From the NCBI RefSeq assembly GCF_902491285.1, contig NZ_CABUHK010000105.1, forward strand, positions 1 to 15,456: a stretch of DNA of 15,456 nucleotides, written 5' to 3'. The position numbers and the translations under genes were made by a program. Shown piece by piece: positions 13,631-15,456 of this stretch; position 1 is the stretch's first letter; each line of letters begins with the position of its first letter. This stretch comes from an uncultured Bacteroides sp. Lineage in GTDB: Bacteria; Bacteroidota; Bacteroidia; Bacteroidales; Bacteroidaceae. Under the pieces are notes generated by a model. The model saw nothing but the letters and a program-made list of their open reading frames with translations. It did not search any database and was not told where the DNA came from.

Positions 13631-15304
13631 TTAATCGACAGCTATACTGTTATATAGGTATCTTTTGATACTTCTTTTCGGAGTTTTTTCGAACTCCGTA
13701 GGATAGAGTTGTATCTTACTGATTTTTTCGTAAGCGGCTACGTTAGCGTTCAGATTCTTGAGATTCTCGTCCATGATTGTTTTCAGGTTGTCAGGGTTGT
13801 TCAGACCGAGTGAATCCAGTGCTTCGTAATCGGCATAGACGAGTGCTACCAACTTCTTATTACGTTCGATGACGATACTTTCGAGGATAAACGGCAGGCT
13901 GTTGAGCTTCGTTTCCAATTCTTCCGGAAAGATATTCTGCCCGCTTGAACTCAGAATCATGGTCTTGAGACGTCCGCGGATGAAAATATTGCCGTTGGCA
14001 TCCATTGTTCCCAGGTCACCGGTGCGCAACCAGCCGTCTTCAGTGAATACTTCCTGTGTGGCTTCCGGATTCTTATAATATCCTACCATTGTATTCTCAC
14101 CGCGTACCTGTATTTCTCCCACTTCCGCTTCCGGATTTTCTTTGTAGATACGGGCTTCCATAATATCCAGAATCTTTCCTGAAGAACCTAATACAAATTC
14201 ATTCCAGGGAGCATAGCTGATAAGCGGACCACATTCCGTCATTCCGTAACCGATGGTAAAAGGGAATTTGATTTTATAGAAAAACTCTTCCACTTCCTTA
14301 TCCATGGCTGCACCGCCGATGATAATCTCTTTGAAACGACCGCCCAATGCGTCAATCAGGCGTTTGCGTATCTGATTATAAATCTGCGTGTCGAGCAAAG
14401 GAATATTGAGCGCCCATTTCATTCCTTTCTTATTAATAAGAGGCTGGATGATATTCTTATATATTTTCTCGATGACGAGCGGAACGGTGATAATCAGGTT
14501 CGGTTTCACTTCCTCAAAAGCCTTCATGATGATTTTGGGCGAAGGAGTTTTTCCAAGCAAGGTGACATGCGTGCCGACGGCTGTTGCTGTCAGAAAGTCG
14601 AATGCACAGCCATAAGCATGGGCGAGCGGAAGGAAGGAAAGCACTTTGTCTCCCTTTTTGAGTAATTCGGTACGGATACCGAAAGTGACGTTTCCGGCGA
14701 GGTTGTTGCCAGTCAGCATGACTCCCTTGCTGAAGCCGGTAGTACCGGAAGTATAGTTCAGGAGCATAACTTTGTCATTGGACAAAGTGGTGTACTGCAC
14801 ATCTTCGCGGGAAAACCCTTTCGGATAAGAAGAGTGCATTTCTTTATCGGTGTTCTTCAGGAATTTCTGTATCGTTTCTCCGTCACGCTGATACAGGCAG
14901 CGGAAGTCAGTCAGTGAAAATACCCCCCTTAATCCGAGTAATTTCTCTTCTTCCAGATTTTCCCAAATGCTGTCGCTTGTAAACAGGAAAACAGATTCGG
15001 AGTGGTTGACGATATGATGAACATCGTTGGGAGTAAAGTCCTGAAGGATGGGCACGACAATTGCGCCATAGGTGATGGTTGCCATATAGGCGATGCACCA
15101 GTGTGCGTTATTTTTGCCGATAACTGATATTTTATCTCCTCTGCGGAGGCTACAATGCTTGAATAACAAGTGTAAACGGGCGATTTCTTCAGCTACCTGT
15201 CCATACGTATATTGGGTATTTTCTCCGTAATCGGTATAACAGGGCAAATCCCAATTCTCACGAAAACTATTTTCGTATAGTTTGATGAAATTCTCTTTAA
15301 TCAT
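13631..15304 (-). CDS. Long-chain acyl-CoA synthetase (AMP-binding enzyme)
   Basis: 557-residue adenylate-forming ligase that activates a fatty acid with ATP and transfers it to CoA. The motifs appear in order: P-loop YTSGTTGFSKG (184-194), GYGMTECGP with E357, GWLRTGDLG with D430, then the hinge and C-terminal subdomain GRLKTMILSSSGQNIFPEELE, and the catalytic lysine K547 in TPKRSIKRYL. The enzyme looks complete. The frame is open upstream to an ATG at 15427 (41 more residues), but the -7 box lies inside that extension, and MIKENFIKLYENSF at 15304 is the normal family start. It is cytoplasmic or loosely membrane-bound, typical of the FadD15-like type in Bacteroidota. It is divergent from the next plus-strand gene and upstream of the lipoprotein, with 159 nt between them. 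Acyl chain length cannot be read from the sequence. Confidence 0.93.
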   Translation of the reverse strand: MIKENFIKLYENSFRENWDLPCYTDYGENTQYTYGQVAEEIARLHLLFKHCSLRRGDKISVIGKNNAHWCIAYMATITYGAIVVPILQDFTPNDVHHIVNHSESVFLFTSDSIWENLEEEKLLGLRGVFSLTDFRCLYQRDGETIQKFLKNTDKEMHSSYPKGFSREDVQYTTLSNDKVMLLNYTSGTTGFSKGVMLTGNNLAGNVTFGIRTELLKKGDKVLSFLPLAHAYGCAFDFLTATAVGTHVTLLGKTPSPKIIMKAFEEVKPNLIITVPLVIEKIYKNIIQPLINKKGMKWALNIPLLDTQIYNQIRKRLIDALGGRFKEIIIGGAAMDKEVEEFFYKIKFPFTIGYGMTECGPLISYAPWNEFVLGSSGKILDIMEARIYKENPEAEVGEIQVRGENTMVGYYKNPEATQEVFTEDGWLRTGDLGTMDANGNIFIRGRLKTMILSSSGQNIFPEELETKLNSLPFILESIVIERNKKLVALVYADYEALDSLGLNNPDNLKTIMDENLKNLNANVAAYEKISKIQLYPTEFEKTPKRSIKRYLYNSIAVD

Positions 15305-15327
15305 TGCACGTTTTTTGGTGAATTGTG

Positions 15328-15357
15328 CAAAAATAGGAATAAACTTTCGTATCCAAA
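15328..15357 (-). promoter_or_regulatory. Promoter of the acyl-CoA synthetase gene
   Basis: On the minus strand TTTG (15354-15357) and TATTTTTG (15328-15335) are 18 nt apart, close to the Bacteroides consensus spacing of 19. Transcription should start near 15320, about 16 nt before the ATG at 15304. This supports that start. Confidence 0.65.
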
Positions 15358-15380
15358 AGGGTTTTACTAATAATAATGTG

Positions 15381-15388
15381 TAACTTTG
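15381..15388 (+). promoter_or_regulatory. -7 box of the gene leaving the window
   Basis: TAACTTTG matches the -7 consensus and lies 25 nt upstream of the ATG at 15414. The -33 position lacks a clean TTTG. Confidence 0.55.
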
Positions 15389-15413
15389 CACTAAATATGT
15401 GTTATAACAGCTT

Positions 15414-15456
15414 ATGATAGATACCACTGTATTTCAAAATAAGACAGCCGTTTATT
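15414..15456 (+). CDS. Start of a plus-strand gene, possibly MtaB-type tRNA methylthiotransferase
   Basis: An ATG at 15414 follows a good -7 box and opens a frame with no stop to the window end: 14 codons, MIDTTVFQNKTAVY. The N-terminus resembles what I remember of Bacteroidales MtaB (threonylcarbamoyladenosine tRNA methylthiotransferase), but the radical-SAM and iron-sulfur motifs would lie outside the window, so the product is a tentative guess. That a gene starts here is fairly likely. Confidence 0.5.
   Translation, partial: MIDTTVFQNKTAVY

Overview
The window comes from a Bacteroides genome, most likely Bacteroides thetaiotaomicron or a near relative. The evidence is the rprX/rprY two-component pair, promoters of the Bacteroides type (TTTG, then about 19 nt, then TANNTTTG; cleanest upstream of rpsF), AT-rich leaders that mostly lack Shine-Dalgarno sequences, and a gene order that matches my memory of B. 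thetaiotaomicron BT2167 down to about BT2153. Locus tags are from memory, not from a search. There are 14 protein genes, two of them cut by the window edges. I see no tRNA, rRNA, CRISPR array or insertion sequence.

Region 1 (1-4570, plus strand): the 3' part of an EF-G paralog (EF-G2 type) whose G3 box lacks the catalytic histidine, then a terminator, then rprX (sensor kinase) and rprY (response regulator) 1 nt apart, ending in a perfect bidirectional hairpin. Region 2 (4570-5375, minus strand): a 58-residue membrane protein that is easy to miss, and a MarR-family regulator with its own terminator and a palindrome near its predicted transcription start. Region 3 (5430-6650, plus): the ribosomal operon rpsF-rpsR-rplI with a textbook Bacteroides promoter and a rho-independent terminator. 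rpsR and rplI carry full-strength Shine-Dalgarno sequences, which is unusual in this phylum.

Region 4 (6670-13148, plus) is the most interesting part. A membrane-spanning TPR regulator with a cytoplasmic helix-turn-helix (DUF6377 type) is followed by a cytoplasmic Gfo/Idh/MocA reductase, a Tat-exported Gfo/Idh/MocA dehydrogenase, a DUF1080 lipoprotein (the family now called 3-keto-disaccharide hydrolase) and an exported TIM-barrel isomerase/epimerase-like protein. Together they look like a 3-keto-glycoside pathway: a disaccharide such as trehalose is oxidised at C3 in the periplasm, the 3-keto-disaccharide is cleaved there, and the 3-keto-sugar is imported and reduced in the cytoplasm. My recollection of B. 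thetaiotaomicron fitness studies supports this for trehalose, but biochemical detail and the role of the TIM-barrel protein remain inference.

Region 5 (13189-15456): on the minus strand, a small alanine-rich lipoprotein with a terminator, and a long-chain acyl-CoA synthetase. A divergent promoter pair at about 15330-15390 separates the synthetase from the first 14 codons of a plus-strand gene that leaves the window. Intergenic stretches are all under 300 bases; those holding signals are listed.
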